55,157 nucleotides of DNA from JBIYSM02 sp044759095 (GTDB taxonomy: Bacteria; Bacillota; Bacilli; Brevibacillales; Brevibacillaceae). Of this stretch, positions 14,407 through 22,282 are shown one piece after another. Within the stretch, counting starts at the first letter, position 1. Every line of letters starts with the position of its first letter. The notes beneath the pieces were generated by a model, which was not told where the DNA came from, made no database searches, and saw nothing but the letters and a program-made list of their open reading frames with translations. A program made the position numbers and the translations under genes. The stretch is taken from assembly GCF_044759095.2 (NCBI RefSeq), contig NZ_JBIYSM020000030.1, forward strand, positions 1-55,157. The letters are read 5' to 3'.

Positions 14407-15906
14407 TTATTGACGTACAAACCGATCTTTGTCAACCGGCTGCTTCCGCTTTTTCTCCCCGCGGAACTCACCGCGAAACTCGCCGCGCCCTCCGCGGCGT
14501 CCGTCGCGAAACCCCTCTTTGCCGTCCCGTCGGCCTTTGGAGCCAAATCGATTGCCCTTTCCATCCCCCTGGTGCACTTTTTTCGTGCGAAGCGGTTTTT
14601 CCGGGGTAAGTTCTACGGTGATATCGCTTGTCTCGCGTGTCAACAGCTTCAACGCTGCCGCAACCAGACGGCTGGAATCGTGATTGTCCAGAAGGTCGTT
14701 GGCTACGTGGAGATAGGCATCCAGCTGCCCTGTCTCCATCGTGTCGGTAAGCTTTTCCACGGTAGCCTGAAGCTGACCTGTGAGGGCTTCGGCCGATGTC
14801 GGAACCGGCCGCTTCTTGATGCGCAGTTTGTTGACCTTCTCAATAAAATGCAGGTGGTCCGTCTCACGCGGGGTCACCAGTGTGATGGCAACACCCTCCC
14901 GTCCGGCTCGACCGGTACGACCGATGCGGTGAACGTAGCTTTCGGGATCCTGCGGAACATCGAAATTGTACACGTGCGTTACGTTGGACACATCAATCCC
15001 GCGGGCTGCCACGTCGGTGGCCACCAACAGCTCAATCTGCCCTTCGCGGAACTTGCGCATCACCTGGTCACGCTGGTTCTGGGACAAGTCGCCGTGCAGG
15101 CCTTCCGCCAGATAGCCGCGCTTTTGCAGCCCGCTGGCCAGCTCGTCAACGCGGCGCTTCGTGCGACCGAAGACAACGCCCAACTCCGGGGTTTCCATGT
15201 CCACCAGACGACAAAGCGTATCGAACTTCTGCCGCTCCGGCACCTCAATGTAGAATTGCTCGATCTGCGGGGACTGTACGGATTTCGGCATGACGGAGAT
15301 GTGTACAGGGTTCTTCAGGAACTGATCAGCCAGCTTGCGAATCTGAGGGGGCATGGTTGCAGAGAAGAGCATGGTCTGACGCTCTTCCGGCACGCCGGCC
15401 AGGATCTTTTGGATTTCCTCCAGAAAACCCATGTTCAGCATTTCATCTGCTTCGTCCAGCACAACCGTATGCACGTCGGACAGACGGATGGTGCGCCGTT
15501 CCATGTGGTCGATCAGCCGTCCCGGCGTTGCAATGATAATATGCGGACGGTTTTTCAGAGCGCGGATTTGCCGCTGAATATCCTGCCCGCCGTAGATGGG
15601 AAGAGTGCGAACACCCGTGTGAGTTCCCAAACGGGCGATTTCTTCGGCAACCTGGATGGCCAGCTCCCGTGTCGGCGCCAGTACCAATCCTTGAATTTTA
15701 TCTGATGCAGGATCTATCTTTTCCAAGAGGGGAATGGAAAACGCAGCAGTCTTTCCCGTCCCTGTCTGAGCTTGCCCGATCAGGTCGCTCCCGGTCTTCG
15801 CAACCGGAATGACCTGCTCCTGAATCGGGGTGGCCTCTTCAAATCCCATGTCCGCAATGGCTCTCACGATATTGTAATGCAGTCCTAACTCGTAAAATGT
15901 CTTCAA
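14407..15906 (-). CDS. cshA: DEAD-box RNA helicase CshA
   Basis: CshA is an ATP-dependent RNA helicase of the RNA degradosome, also involved in ribosome biogenesis and cold adaptation. The 499-residue product shows the Q motif (GFEEATPIQEQVIP), motif I AQTGTGKT, Ia PTRELAIQ, II DEAD, III SAT and VI HRIGRTGRAGR. It has a basic RGG-like C-terminal tail (GRRGGRGEFRGEFRGEKKRK). The TTG at 15906 is the probable start because AAAGGAG lies 10 nt upstream and the family N-terminus (KTFYELGLHYNIVRAI) follows. An ATG 5 nt upstream is out of frame and stops at once. Confidence 0.95.
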   Translation of the reverse strand: MKTFYELGLHYNIVRAIADMGFEEATPIQEQVIPVAKTGSDLIGQAQTGTGKTAAFSIPLLEKIDPASDKIQGLVLAPTRELAIQVAEEIARLGTHTGVRTLPIYGGQDIQRQIRALKNRPHIIIATPGRLIDHMERRTIRLSDVHTVVLDEADEMLNMGFLEEIQKILAGVPEERQTMLFSATMPPQIRKLADQFLKNPVHISVMPKSVQSPQIEQFYIEVPERQKFDTLCRLVDMETPELGVVFGRTKRRVDELASGLQKRGYLAEGLHGDLSQNQRDQVMRKFREGQIELLVATDVAARGIDVSNVTHVYNFDVPQDPESYVHRIGRTGRAGREGVAITLVTPRETDHLHFIEKVNKLRIKKRPVPTSAEALTGQLQATVEKLTDTMETGQLDAYLHVANDLLDNHDSSRLVAAALKLLTRETSDITVELTPEKPLRTKKVHQGDGKGNRFGSKGRRDGKEGFRDGRRGGRGEFRGEFRGEKKRKQPVDKDRFVRQ

Positions 15907-16016
15907 TTCATTATAGCTCCTTTTATGTGTACTACCGCACATTTTTCCGCTTTTTCCGGGCCGGCATGCGCATGCCCAGACAATTCATTCTAGCAGACTT
16001 TGAGTAAAAACAAAAG

Positions 16017-16051
16017 AAAAACCGCTATCTCCTTTGGAAACAGCGGTTTTT
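16017..16051 (-). terminator. terminator of the secreted hydrolase gene
   Basis: AAAAACCGCT (16017-16026) pairs with AGCGGTTTTT (16042-16051), with a U-tract on the minus strand, immediately after the stop at 16057. Confidence 0.85.
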
Positions 16052-16056
16052 CGCGC

Positions 16057-17559
16057 TTAATACGGCTCGATTTCGTCTCCGGTTTCAATGTCGATCACCT
16101 TGGTGGAATCCTCTGGCACCGGGATGGTTTTACTCTTTGGCGCTTCCTCCCCTTCTTCCACCCACTTCACCAACAGGTCAAAGCTCTGGTGCACGTAAGG
16201 CAGGAGGGGCTGCATTTCTTTGTCAGGGTCGGATTTGCTCCAGACCAGACTGTCGACATGGTTCCCTTTTTCCACCATGTAGAGACGGTGAAGATCCGCT
16301 TTGCCCGCTTTTTTCACCAGCTTCTGATACGCGGTTCCGTGAACTTCGGGGAAGATCAACGCATCCCAGCTGCCGTGCACGGAGATGAGCGGCACATTGA
16401 TCTTGCCCGTATTCTGAATCTTCTCCACTTTCTTTTTCACCTTGCCGGGCCGCTTGGTAAAATCGTATTTTTCAAAGATATCGTCATGGGAGCGATCCCG
16501 TGTTCCGTCCGCGTTGAACTTCAGATAATCTTGCCAGTCCAGCCGTTTCGGCGCTTTCGGGTCAAATTCATCCCGGTAGATGTTCAGCGAGACAAACCAG
16601 TAGATCTGGTCATGGTAGGCCCACATCTTTTCCGAGCCCTTCGGGACACCGGCATCATACAACGCTTGCTGCGCTTTTTCCTGCTCGTCACCCCTGCCGA
16701 AAATCGCTGCTTCCGCATGGTTCACCACATCGGTCAGGGTGGTAATCAAATTAGGCTGGTCAGCTCGCCACAGCACACCCTCCCAGTCTACCCCTCCGTC
16801 GAACAGAGCCGGTTCCTTTGTCTTCTTTGGATCGTCGTTTTCCAGGGCGTAACGCACGACGTATCCTCCGTTGGAGATGCCGATCGCGTATGTAGGGACG
16901 GGATGCTTTTTCGATACGAGCCTGCTCGCCGGATTGTCGTCGTCATCATCATCGATCAGCATGTTTTGGTAATGGGTCGCGAGATAGGCCTGGGCCGCTT
17001 TGGTAATCTGGCGGAAGCGCATATTCCACTCCGTCAGTGAATCGTCTTTACCGGCCAGCGCATTTTTAACCTTGGCCAACGGATCGCTCGGATCGATTTC
17101 CCCCTGCGTGCCCTTGTCGATCGCAGCGAAAGCATACCCTTTTGACAGCACGTAATCGCTGAACAGCAAGTCGGTGGCTGTTTCATTGCGTGTCGCCGGG
17201 ATTCCCGAAACAACCAGCTTGCCGTTCCAGTCTTCCGGGACGCGGATGACAAATTTGGCATCCTCAAACATGCCGTTTACCTGTGTACCGGCGACCTGGG
17301 CCGGATCGTACATCTCTTCCCAGCCCCCCCAGGCTACCGGTGCCAAACCGATGTTTCCGAACAACGTGGCCGCAGTAAACTGCGCCGGGTTCAGGGTGGT
17401 CAACCAGTTGTCGTTTTTGCCGTCAAACTTGGTGACGGTAACGCTGTGAGCCCCGGGAATAACCGGTGAAGTAGCGGCATGTGCTTCGGAAAAGCCCCCT
17501 GCTGCCAGAGGGAAGAGAAGTGCGGTTGTCACCAGCATGGCACTCCATCGTTTGTTCAC
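16057..17559 (-). CDS. secreted alpha/beta hydrolase (esterase-like)
   Basis: This 500-residue product has a clear signal peptide: NKRW, then a hydrophobic core AMLVTTALLFPLAAGG, ending in AHA. The mature part contains a nucleophile elbow G-I-S-N-G-G, a plausible acid in SVHGSWDALIFPE and a histidine in KGNHVDS, as in alpha/beta hydrolases. There is an aspartate run (IDDDDDDNPAS) that could bind calcium. The substrate is not evident; esterase or polyester-oligomer hydrolase activity is a guess. The GTG at 17559 is selected by AAGGAGG 9 nt upstream. It is monocistronic with its own terminator and is a lineage-specific insertion in the conserved backbone. Confidence 0.8.
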   Translation of the reverse strand: MNKRWSAMLVTTALLFPLAAGGFSEAHAATSPVIPGAHSVTVTKFDGKNDNWLTTLNPAQFTAATLFGNIGLAPVAWGGWEEMYDPAQVAGTQVNGMFEDAKFVIRVPEDWNGKLVVSGIPATRNETATDLLFSDYVLSKGYAFAAIDKGTQGEIDPSDPLAKVKNALAGKDDSLTEWNMRFRQITKAAQAYLATHYQNMLIDDDDDDNPASRLVSKKHPVPTYAIGISNGGYVVRYALENDDPKKTKEPALFDGGVDWEGVLWRADQPNLITTLTDVVNHAEAAIFGRGDEQEKAQQALYDAGVPKGSEKMWAYHDQIYWFVSLNIYRDEFDPKAPKRLDWQDYLKFNADGTRDRSHDDIFEKYDFTKRPGKVKKKVEKIQNTGKINVPLISVHGSWDALIFPEVHGTAYQKLVKKAGKADLHRLYMVEKGNHVDSLVWSKSDPDKEMQPLLPYVHQSFDLLVKWVEEGEEAPKSKTIPVPEDSTKVIDIETGDEIEPY

Positions 17560-17694
17560 GTGATCCAGCCTCCTTTTTGCAAGCGTTTTCATTTTGATGC
17601 AAAAATAGTGCAAGGAACATGCCAATGGCAGCAGCATGGTTGGACCAGCATTCCCTTTCACGTACTGTCGCACAACCTGTACAGAAAAGGGACA

Positions 17695-17732
17695 CAAAAA
17701 AAGCGACATGTCGCGGATGGGCAACATGTCGC
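17695..17732 (-). terminator. terminator of the rRNA methyltransferase gene
   Basis: GCGACATGT (17703-17711) pairs with ACATGTCGC (17724-17732) and is followed on the minus strand by at least seven U residues, 15 nt past the stop codon. Confidence 0.9.
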
Positions 17733-17746
17733 TCGCCTGCCAATTC

Positions 17747-19042
17747 CTAACGGCGGTCTCTCACTTCAAAGATTGCAAACTTGAGGTAGTGCGCTTCCTC
17801 CGCTCCGCTGATTTGCGGGTGGTCTTTGCCCGCTCCGCGCCACTCGATCAATCGCAAAATTTTCTTCGCATCCATCGCTGCATCCTGAATCGTCTCCAGG
17901 AACAACTCCGGGGACATGTGGTAGGAGCAGGAGGCGGTAACCAGATAGCCGCCCGGGCGCACCAGCTTCATGCCATTCAGGTTGATGTCCTTGTACCCGC
18001 GGCAGGCCCCCTTGACGGCTCCTCGCGATTTGGCAAAAGCGGGCGGGTCGAGAATGACGACATCCCAGGAACGGCCTGCCTCCACACATTCACGCAGGTA
18101 GTCAAAGGCGTTGGCTACAACGAATTCCACCCGGTGCAAAAAGCCGTTCAGGGTAATGTTCTTCTTCGCCGTCTCGATCGCGTGCTCGGAGATGTCCAGA
18201 GCCGTCACTTTCTTCGCTCCGTGCTTGCATGCGTTTAGCGTAAATGAGCCGGTATGGGTAAAACACTCCAGCACTTCCGCCCCGTCCCAGAACGGATTTT
18301 TCACAATCCTGCCCCGTCGGTCGACCGGCTTCACAACCGTTTCTCCGTCAACTTCCACCTGTTTAAGGGTAATGCCGTGCTTTTCCCCCCACCCTTTCAT
18401 CAAGGGAGCGATGGCCGCCCGGTTTTCCCGCTGGTCGTAGAAAAAGCCGGTCTTTTGGCCTTCCACGATGTCAACGATGTACTTCAAGCCGTTTTCTTCG
18501 ATAGTAACCTCACGCGGACATTCGCCGTAGAGCACCTCTTTGGTCTGCTCGAGCCCCTCCAGTTCGCGAACGGGCACGTCGTTTCGCAGATAGATGCCCG
18601 CAGGCTGAAACACTTTCACCAGCGCGTCGCGAATCAAATCGCGCCGCTCTTCCATCCCCAGTGAAAGGATTTGGGCTACGAGGATATCGCCGTAGCGGTC
18701 AACGATCAGACCGGGAAGGAAGTCCGCTTCCCCGTAAATGACCCGGCATGCCCGCGGATTCTCTACAAAACGGGTGCGAAATTCGGCCGCTTCTCGTATG
18801 CGACGAACAAAAAACGATTCGTCGATTTCTTCCTTCGGATCGTAGGAGAGGATTCGCACGATCATTTGCGAGGCGGGGTTGATGTAGCCCTTGGCGAGAA
18901 AGTGTCCTTGATGATTGACCACCTCGACGATCTCGCCAGGCTGATATTCTCCTTGAATCTCCATTACTTCAGACTGAAAAATCCACGGGTGCCCCGCTTC
19001 CAGCCGTTTTTTTCGATGTTTGTGCAAAATGACTTTTGCCAA
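17747..19042 (-). CDS. class I rRNA large-subunit methyltransferase, RlmI/YwbD family
   Basis: This SAM-dependent cytosine-C5 methyltransferase acts on 23S rRNA (RlmI methylates C1962 in E. coli). The 431-residue product has an N-terminal PUA domain (KKRLEAGHPWIFQSEV), the family motif GQKTGFFYDQREN, the SAM site (ECFTHTGSFTLNACKHGAKKVTALD) and a DPPAFAKS loop with a nearby catalytic cysteine in ASCSYHMSP. About 30 extra residues (HGITLKQVEVDGETVVKPVD...) lie between the QREN motif and the SAM site, where I expect a short linker. Start is TTG 19042 with GGAGG upstream. It is divergent from the yqeW-like gene. Confidence 0.92.
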   Translation of the reverse strand: MAKVILHKHRKKRLEAGHPWIFQSEVMEIQGEYQPGEIVEVVNHQGHFLAKGYINPASQMIVRILSYDPKEEIDESFFVRRIREAAEFRTRFVENPRACRVIYGEADFLPGLIVDRYGDILVAQILSLGMEERRDLIRDALVKVFQPAGIYLRNDVPVRELEGLEQTKEVLYGECPREVTIEENGLKYIVDIVEGQKTGFFYDQRENRAAIAPLMKGWGEKHGITLKQVEVDGETVVKPVDRRGRIVKNPFWDGAEVLECFTHTGSFTLNACKHGAKKVTALDISEHAIETAKKNITLNGFLHRVEFVVANAFDYLRECVEAGRSWDVVILDPPAFAKSRGAVKGACRGYKDINLNGMKLVRPGGYLVTASCSYHMSPELFLETIQDAAMDAKKILRLIEWRGAGKDHPQISGAEEAHYLKFAIFEVRDRR

Positions 19043-19123
19043 TGGTCATGAACCTCCTTGTCATGCTTGTCTTCCTTATGGCATAGCGTATAGTAACGTG
19101 GAACGTAAGGAGGATTCGCTGTC

Positions 19124-20062
19124 GTGTTTCTCGCTATCCTCGTCCCTTTTTCCCTCGGTCTCAGTTATTTCTTGCTCGGTATGTATGCGATGCGGGCGGG
19201 TTTTCAAAACTTGGCCGGTCAAAAAATGGCCGAGCTCCTCTACCGGTTTACCCGCACGCCTGTGCACAGTTTTCTGGTGGGGCTGGTTTCAACCTTTGCC
19301 CTGCAAAGCTCCACGGCCGTAACCGTGCTAACCATCGGCTTAACGCATGCCGGACTGATCGGTTTTGCTCAGACGGTCGGAATCATCCTTGGAACCAATG
19401 TAGGAACAACGGTGACGACCGAACTGATTGCTCTCTCTCTGGAGGCATTTGCCGTACCGATGCTGCTGGTGGGGGTAGCCTTCTGGCTGCAGCCAAGGCG
19501 GCCAATCCGCTCCATCGGCCTGATCGTGGCCGGCTTTGGCTTGATCTTTCTCGGGATTGACACCATGCAGGTGATCGCCAAACCCCTGGAACAGTCGGAG
19601 ACGTTTCGCACCCTGTTTTTGGAGAGCAGCCATTCCGTCTGGATCGGTTTGATCACGGGAACCGTCTTTACCGCGATGATTCACAGCAGCTCGGCTACAA
19701 CCGCCATTACGATGGGACTGATGAGTCACCAGGTCTTGTCCATGGAAACAGCGTTGGCGATCGTTCTCGGAGCCAACATCGGGACTTGCTTTACTGCGCT
19801 GATCGCCAGCATCGGTACCAATGCCGCATCCCGGCAGGTGGCCTGGTGTCACACCCTGTTCAACGTTGCGGGGGCCCTGTTGTTCCTGCCGTTTCTCTCT
19901 GCCCTTGCCAGCGTCAGCGCTTTTTTAACGGAGAGCCCGTCCATGCGGATTGCCCACGCGCAAACGATTTTTAATCTGGTTTGTTCACTTGCCGCACTGC
20001 CGTTTACCCGCCAAATTGCAGCCGTTATCCAATGGTTGATCCCGGACAGACGAAGCGCGTAA
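19124..20062 (+). CDS. Na/Pi cotransporter family protein (YqeW type)
   Basis: This 312-residue membrane protein with eight or so hydrophobic helices contains the duplicated PNaS signature: QSSTAVTVLTIGLTHAGLIGF in the first half and HSSSATTAITMGLMSHQVLS in the second. Both are followed by G-x-N-x-GT segments (ILGTNVGTTVT and VLGANIGTCFT). Family members are linked to sodium-dependent phosphate transport, but no cytoplasmic PhoU-like domain is present. The start is GTG 19124 with AAGGAGG upstream. It keeps the B. subtilis position between mtaB and rpsU but is now flanked by additional genes. Its stop is 4 nt from that of convergent lrgB. Confidence 0.9.
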   Translation: MFLAILVPFSLGLSYFLLGMYAMRAGFQNLAGQKMAELLYRFTRTPVHSFLVGLVSTFALQSSTAVTVLTIGLTHAGLIGFAQTVGIILGTNVGTTVTTELIALSLEAFAVPMLLVGVAFWLQPRRPIRSIGLIVAGFGLIFLGIDTMQVIAKPLEQSETFRTLFLESSHSVWIGLITGTVFTAMIHSSSATTAITMGLMSHQVLSMETALAIVLGANIGTCFTALIASIGTNAASRQVAWCHTLFNVAGALLFLPFLSALASVSAFLTESPSMRIAHAQTIFNLVCSLAALPFTRQIAAVIQWLIPDRRSA

Positions 20063-20066
20063 TGCA

Positions 20067-20732
20067 TTACTGGGCTAACGGCATCAGATAAATGGACGTC
20101 ACTACTCCGGCGATGATCATGGCCACGCTGGAAGCTGCCGTCTGGACTGGAGAGATCCGATGGAGGCTGGCAGTCCCGATTGCGTGAGAGCTGGTTCCGA
20201 CAGCAATGCCGATCGCCCATTCGTCCCGCACGTTTGCAAGCTGCAAAAGCGGCCGTGCCATGATCATCCCGATCATGCCTGTCGCGGCGGTAAAAAAGGC
20301 GGCGAGCTCCGGCACTCCGCCAATCGTTTTCGTCAGTTCAACGGAGATCGGGGTCGTGACGGATTTGGACAGCATGCTTACCAAAAGCAGATGATTCGAT
20401 CCGAGCAGGGCTCCCACGGCAAACACGGAAAGGATGGAAACCGCACAGCCTGCTGCCACACCCAGCAGCACCCCGCGCCACATGCGCAGAAGCTGATCCA
20501 TCTGTTTGGCCAGGGGAACGGCGAGCGCAACAGTAGCCGGGCCCAACCAGAAGGAAATCCACTCTCCGCCGGCCCGGTACGCCTCCCAGTCCCCGCCTGC
20601 CAGCCACCAGATCAGCCAAACGGCTGCCGTAGCCATGATCAGCGGATGGATACTCCGAATACGCTCAGCTGCTCGGATCGCTCCCCAATATCCCAGCAGC
20701 GTCGCGGCTATGGCACACAACTGGCTAACCAT
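20067..20732 (-). CDS. lrgB: LrgB/CidB family membrane protein
   Basis: This 221-residue membrane protein has seven or more predicted helices and the LrgB family core SMLSKSVTTPISVELTKTIGG, followed by TGMIG and GTSSHAIGTA. LrgAB/CidAB proteins are holin/antiholin-like modulators of murein hydrolase activity and cell lysis, and in some bacteria transport pyruvate or glycolate. The ATG overlaps the TGA of lrgA (TGATG), so the pair is translationally coupled. The upstream reading frame is open but lacks coding character. Confidence 0.92.
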   Translation of the reverse strand: MVSQLCAIAATLLGYWGAIRAAERIRSIHPLIMATAAVWLIWWLAGGDWEAYRAGGEWISFWLGPATVALAVPLAKQMDQLLRMWRGVLLGVAAGCAVSILSVFAVGALLGSNHLLLVSMLSKSVTTPISVELTKTIGGVPELAAFFTAATGMIGMIMARPLLQLANVRDEWAIGIAVGTSSHAIGTASLHRISPVQTAASSVAMIIAGVVTSIYLMPLAQ

Positions 20733-21109
20733 CAGAGCGCTCTCCTTTCCAACGATTGATTTTCCGCTTTGCGTTTTTGTCTGTTTACGTACTGCTGTAC
20801 CACTGTTCCGGAAATGAGCATCACCAGTATGGGTCCCAGCACCAGCGAAAGCAGGATTGGCCAGAGATCCTGTCTGATAAGCTGGAGGTGCTGCGCCACG
20901 CCAACCAGGATCGGCACGAAAAACAGCATCATGTGCTTCATCAAAAACGAGCTGGCTCTCTCCACTGTCTCCAGCTTGATCCATCCCGCACACAGACAGA
21001 CAGTGAGCATAAGCATGCCGAGAAGATTGCCTGGCAGCGGGATGTGCAGCCACTTGCTGCCCAATGTCCCCAGCCCAAAAAACGCCAACAACACGAGTAG
21101 CCCTTTCAT
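20732..21109 (-). CDS. lrgA: LrgA/CidA family holin-like protein
   Basis: This 125-residue membrane protein has four predicted helices and LrgA/CidA features: FFGLGTLGSKWLHIPLPGNLLGMLML and the later FFVPILVGVAQH. The ATG at 21109 is chosen because GGGGGAG stands 4-5 nt upstream, giving the usual family length. It forms a two-gene unit with lrgB. No LytSR-type regulator is nearby. A terminator shared with deoC lies just upstream, so the pair has its own promoter. Confidence 0.92.
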   Translation of the reverse strand: MKGLLVLLAFFGLGTLGSKWLHIPLPGNLLGMLMLTVCLCAGWIKLETVERASSFLMKHMMLFFVPILVGVAQHLQLIRQDLWPILLSLVLGPILVMLISGTVVQQYVNRQKRKAENQSLERRAL

Positions 21110-21140
21110 CCGTCTCCCCCCGGCATTCATGGATATAAGC

Positions 21141-21172
21141 AAAAGCCCGACCCATTCAATGGTCAGGCTTTT
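21141..21172 (-). terminator. terminator of the dnaJ-to-deoC gene string
   Basis: AAAAGCCCGACC (21141-21152) pairs with GGTCAGGCTTTT (21161-21172), one G-U pair on the minus strand, ending in UUUU. It lies 13 nt past the deoC stop. Confidence 0.88.
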
Positions 21173-21184
21173 CCCATGCTTCGC

Positions 21185-21850
21185 TTAGTAACCGCCGCCA
21201 ACCGCTTCCTCACCAGAGACAATCGCGATACCTGCGCTTGCCCCGATCCGACTCGCTCCCGCTTCTATCATTGCCAGAGCGCTGGCGCGATCACGGACGC
21301 CGCCAGATGCTTTCACACCGATATTCGGACCTACCGTCTTACGCATCAGCGCGATGTCTTCCACAGTCGCGCCACCCGGTCCGAAGCCGGTAGAGGTTTT
21401 TACGTAGTCGGCTCCTGCTTCGACAGACAGCTTGCAAGCCGTTACTTTTTCTTCTTCCGTCAAAAGACCCGTTTCCAGAATCACTTTCACCAGAACGCCG
21501 CCTGCCGCTTCCACGACAGCCGCAATGTCCTGCTTCACGAGTTCCAGATCACCCGACTTGAGCGCCCCCACGTTGATCACCATGTCCACTTCGGTTGCAC
21601 CGTTTGCGATGGCGTCGCGGGTTTCCGCCGCTTTCACGGCAGGGGTGTTTGCTCCCAGCGGGAAGCCGATGACGGTGCACACCTTCACGTCGGTTCCCTT
21701 CAGCAGTTCCGCGCTGCGCTTCACCCAAACAGGATTGACGCAGACGGAGGCAAAATCGTACTGTTTTGCCTCAGCGCACAATTTGTCGATCATGTCTGCT
21801 GTTGTTTCCGGTTTTAACAATGTGTGGTCGATATACTTGTTCAGCTTCAC
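21185..21850 (-). CDS. deoC: deoxyribose-phosphate aldolase
   Basis: DeoC cleaves 2-deoxyribose 5-phosphate to glyceraldehyde 3-phosphate and acetaldehyde in deoxynucleoside catabolism. The 221-residue TIM-barrel product has the N-terminal YIDHTLLKPETT, the active-site segment VKVILETGLLTEEE with the proton-relay lysine and YVKTSTGFGPGGAT with the Schiff-base lysine, then VGVKASGGVRD. It follows the NUDIX gene by 3 nt, so it is the last gene of the long string from dnaJ. This location is an addition to the conserved order. Confidence 0.97.
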   Translation of the reverse strand: MKLNKYIDHTLLKPETTADMIDKLCAEAKQYDFASVCVNPVWVKRSAELLKGTDVKVCTVIGFPLGANTPAVKAAETRDAIANGATEVDMVINVGALKSGDLELVKQDIAAVVEAAGGVLVKVILETGLLTEEEKVTACKLSVEAGADYVKTSTGFGPGGATVEDIALMRKTVGPNIGVKASGGVRDRASALAMIEAGASRIGASAGIAIVSGEEAVGGGY

Positions 21851-21853
21851 GAA

Positions 21854-22282
21854 CTACACCTCAATTTTAAAATAAGTGAGAGCTTTCTTCAGAACGATTT
21901 CGTTGTTCTTGTAGCCCTTTTGCTGCTGCATCATCCACGCTTCCTCCGGTGTGCACCAACGAACCGCGTTAATCTCCTCAAGCTGCACAGTGATTTCTGT
22001 CGTGTACGCTTCCACCAGATAGTAGTGGACCTCTTTCTTTACTTTTTCTCCGGTTACCGGGTGATTGTATTCATAATAAACGGTTTCCAGTTTTTCCACG
22101 AGTCTTCCGCCTACTCCGGTTTCCTCCAGCACTTCACGCAGGGCGGTCTCTTCGATGGTCTCCCCGGGTTCCTGTTTTCCCTTGGCCAGCGTAACCTTTC
22201 CGTAGCGGTCCTCAATCATCAGGAGCAACAGCTGACCGTCCTGGAACTGATAGACGACGCCTCCTGCCGAGATTTCCTTCAT
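21854..22282 (-). CDS. NUDIX hydrolase
   Basis: This 142-residue enzyme belongs to the NUDIX superfamily, hydrolysing nucleoside diphosphates linked to another moiety; the substrate cannot be read from sequence. The NUDIX box matches the GX5EX7REUXEEXGU pattern in GKQEPGETIEETALREVLEE followed by TGV. The N-terminal EISAGGVVYQFQDGQ and the YYLVEA strand fit the fold. The start overlaps the mtaB stop by 4 nt (ATGA-type coupling), and deoC begins 3 nt after its stop. A housekeeping role beside mtaB is only inferred. Confidence 0.92.
   Translation of the reverse strand: MKEISAGGVVYQFQDGQLLLLMIEDRYGKVTLAKGKQEPGETIEETALREVLEETGVGGRLVEKLETVYYEYNHPVTGEKVKKEVHYYLVEAYTTEITVQLEEINAVRWCTPEEAWMMQQQKGYKNNEIVLKKALTYFKIEV

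Noticed and set aside
20733..21155. N-terminal extension of lrgB by about 140 codons
   Set aside because: The extension overlaps lrgA in another frame and has non-protein-like composition. lrgA and lrgB with a TGATG overlap explain the region.
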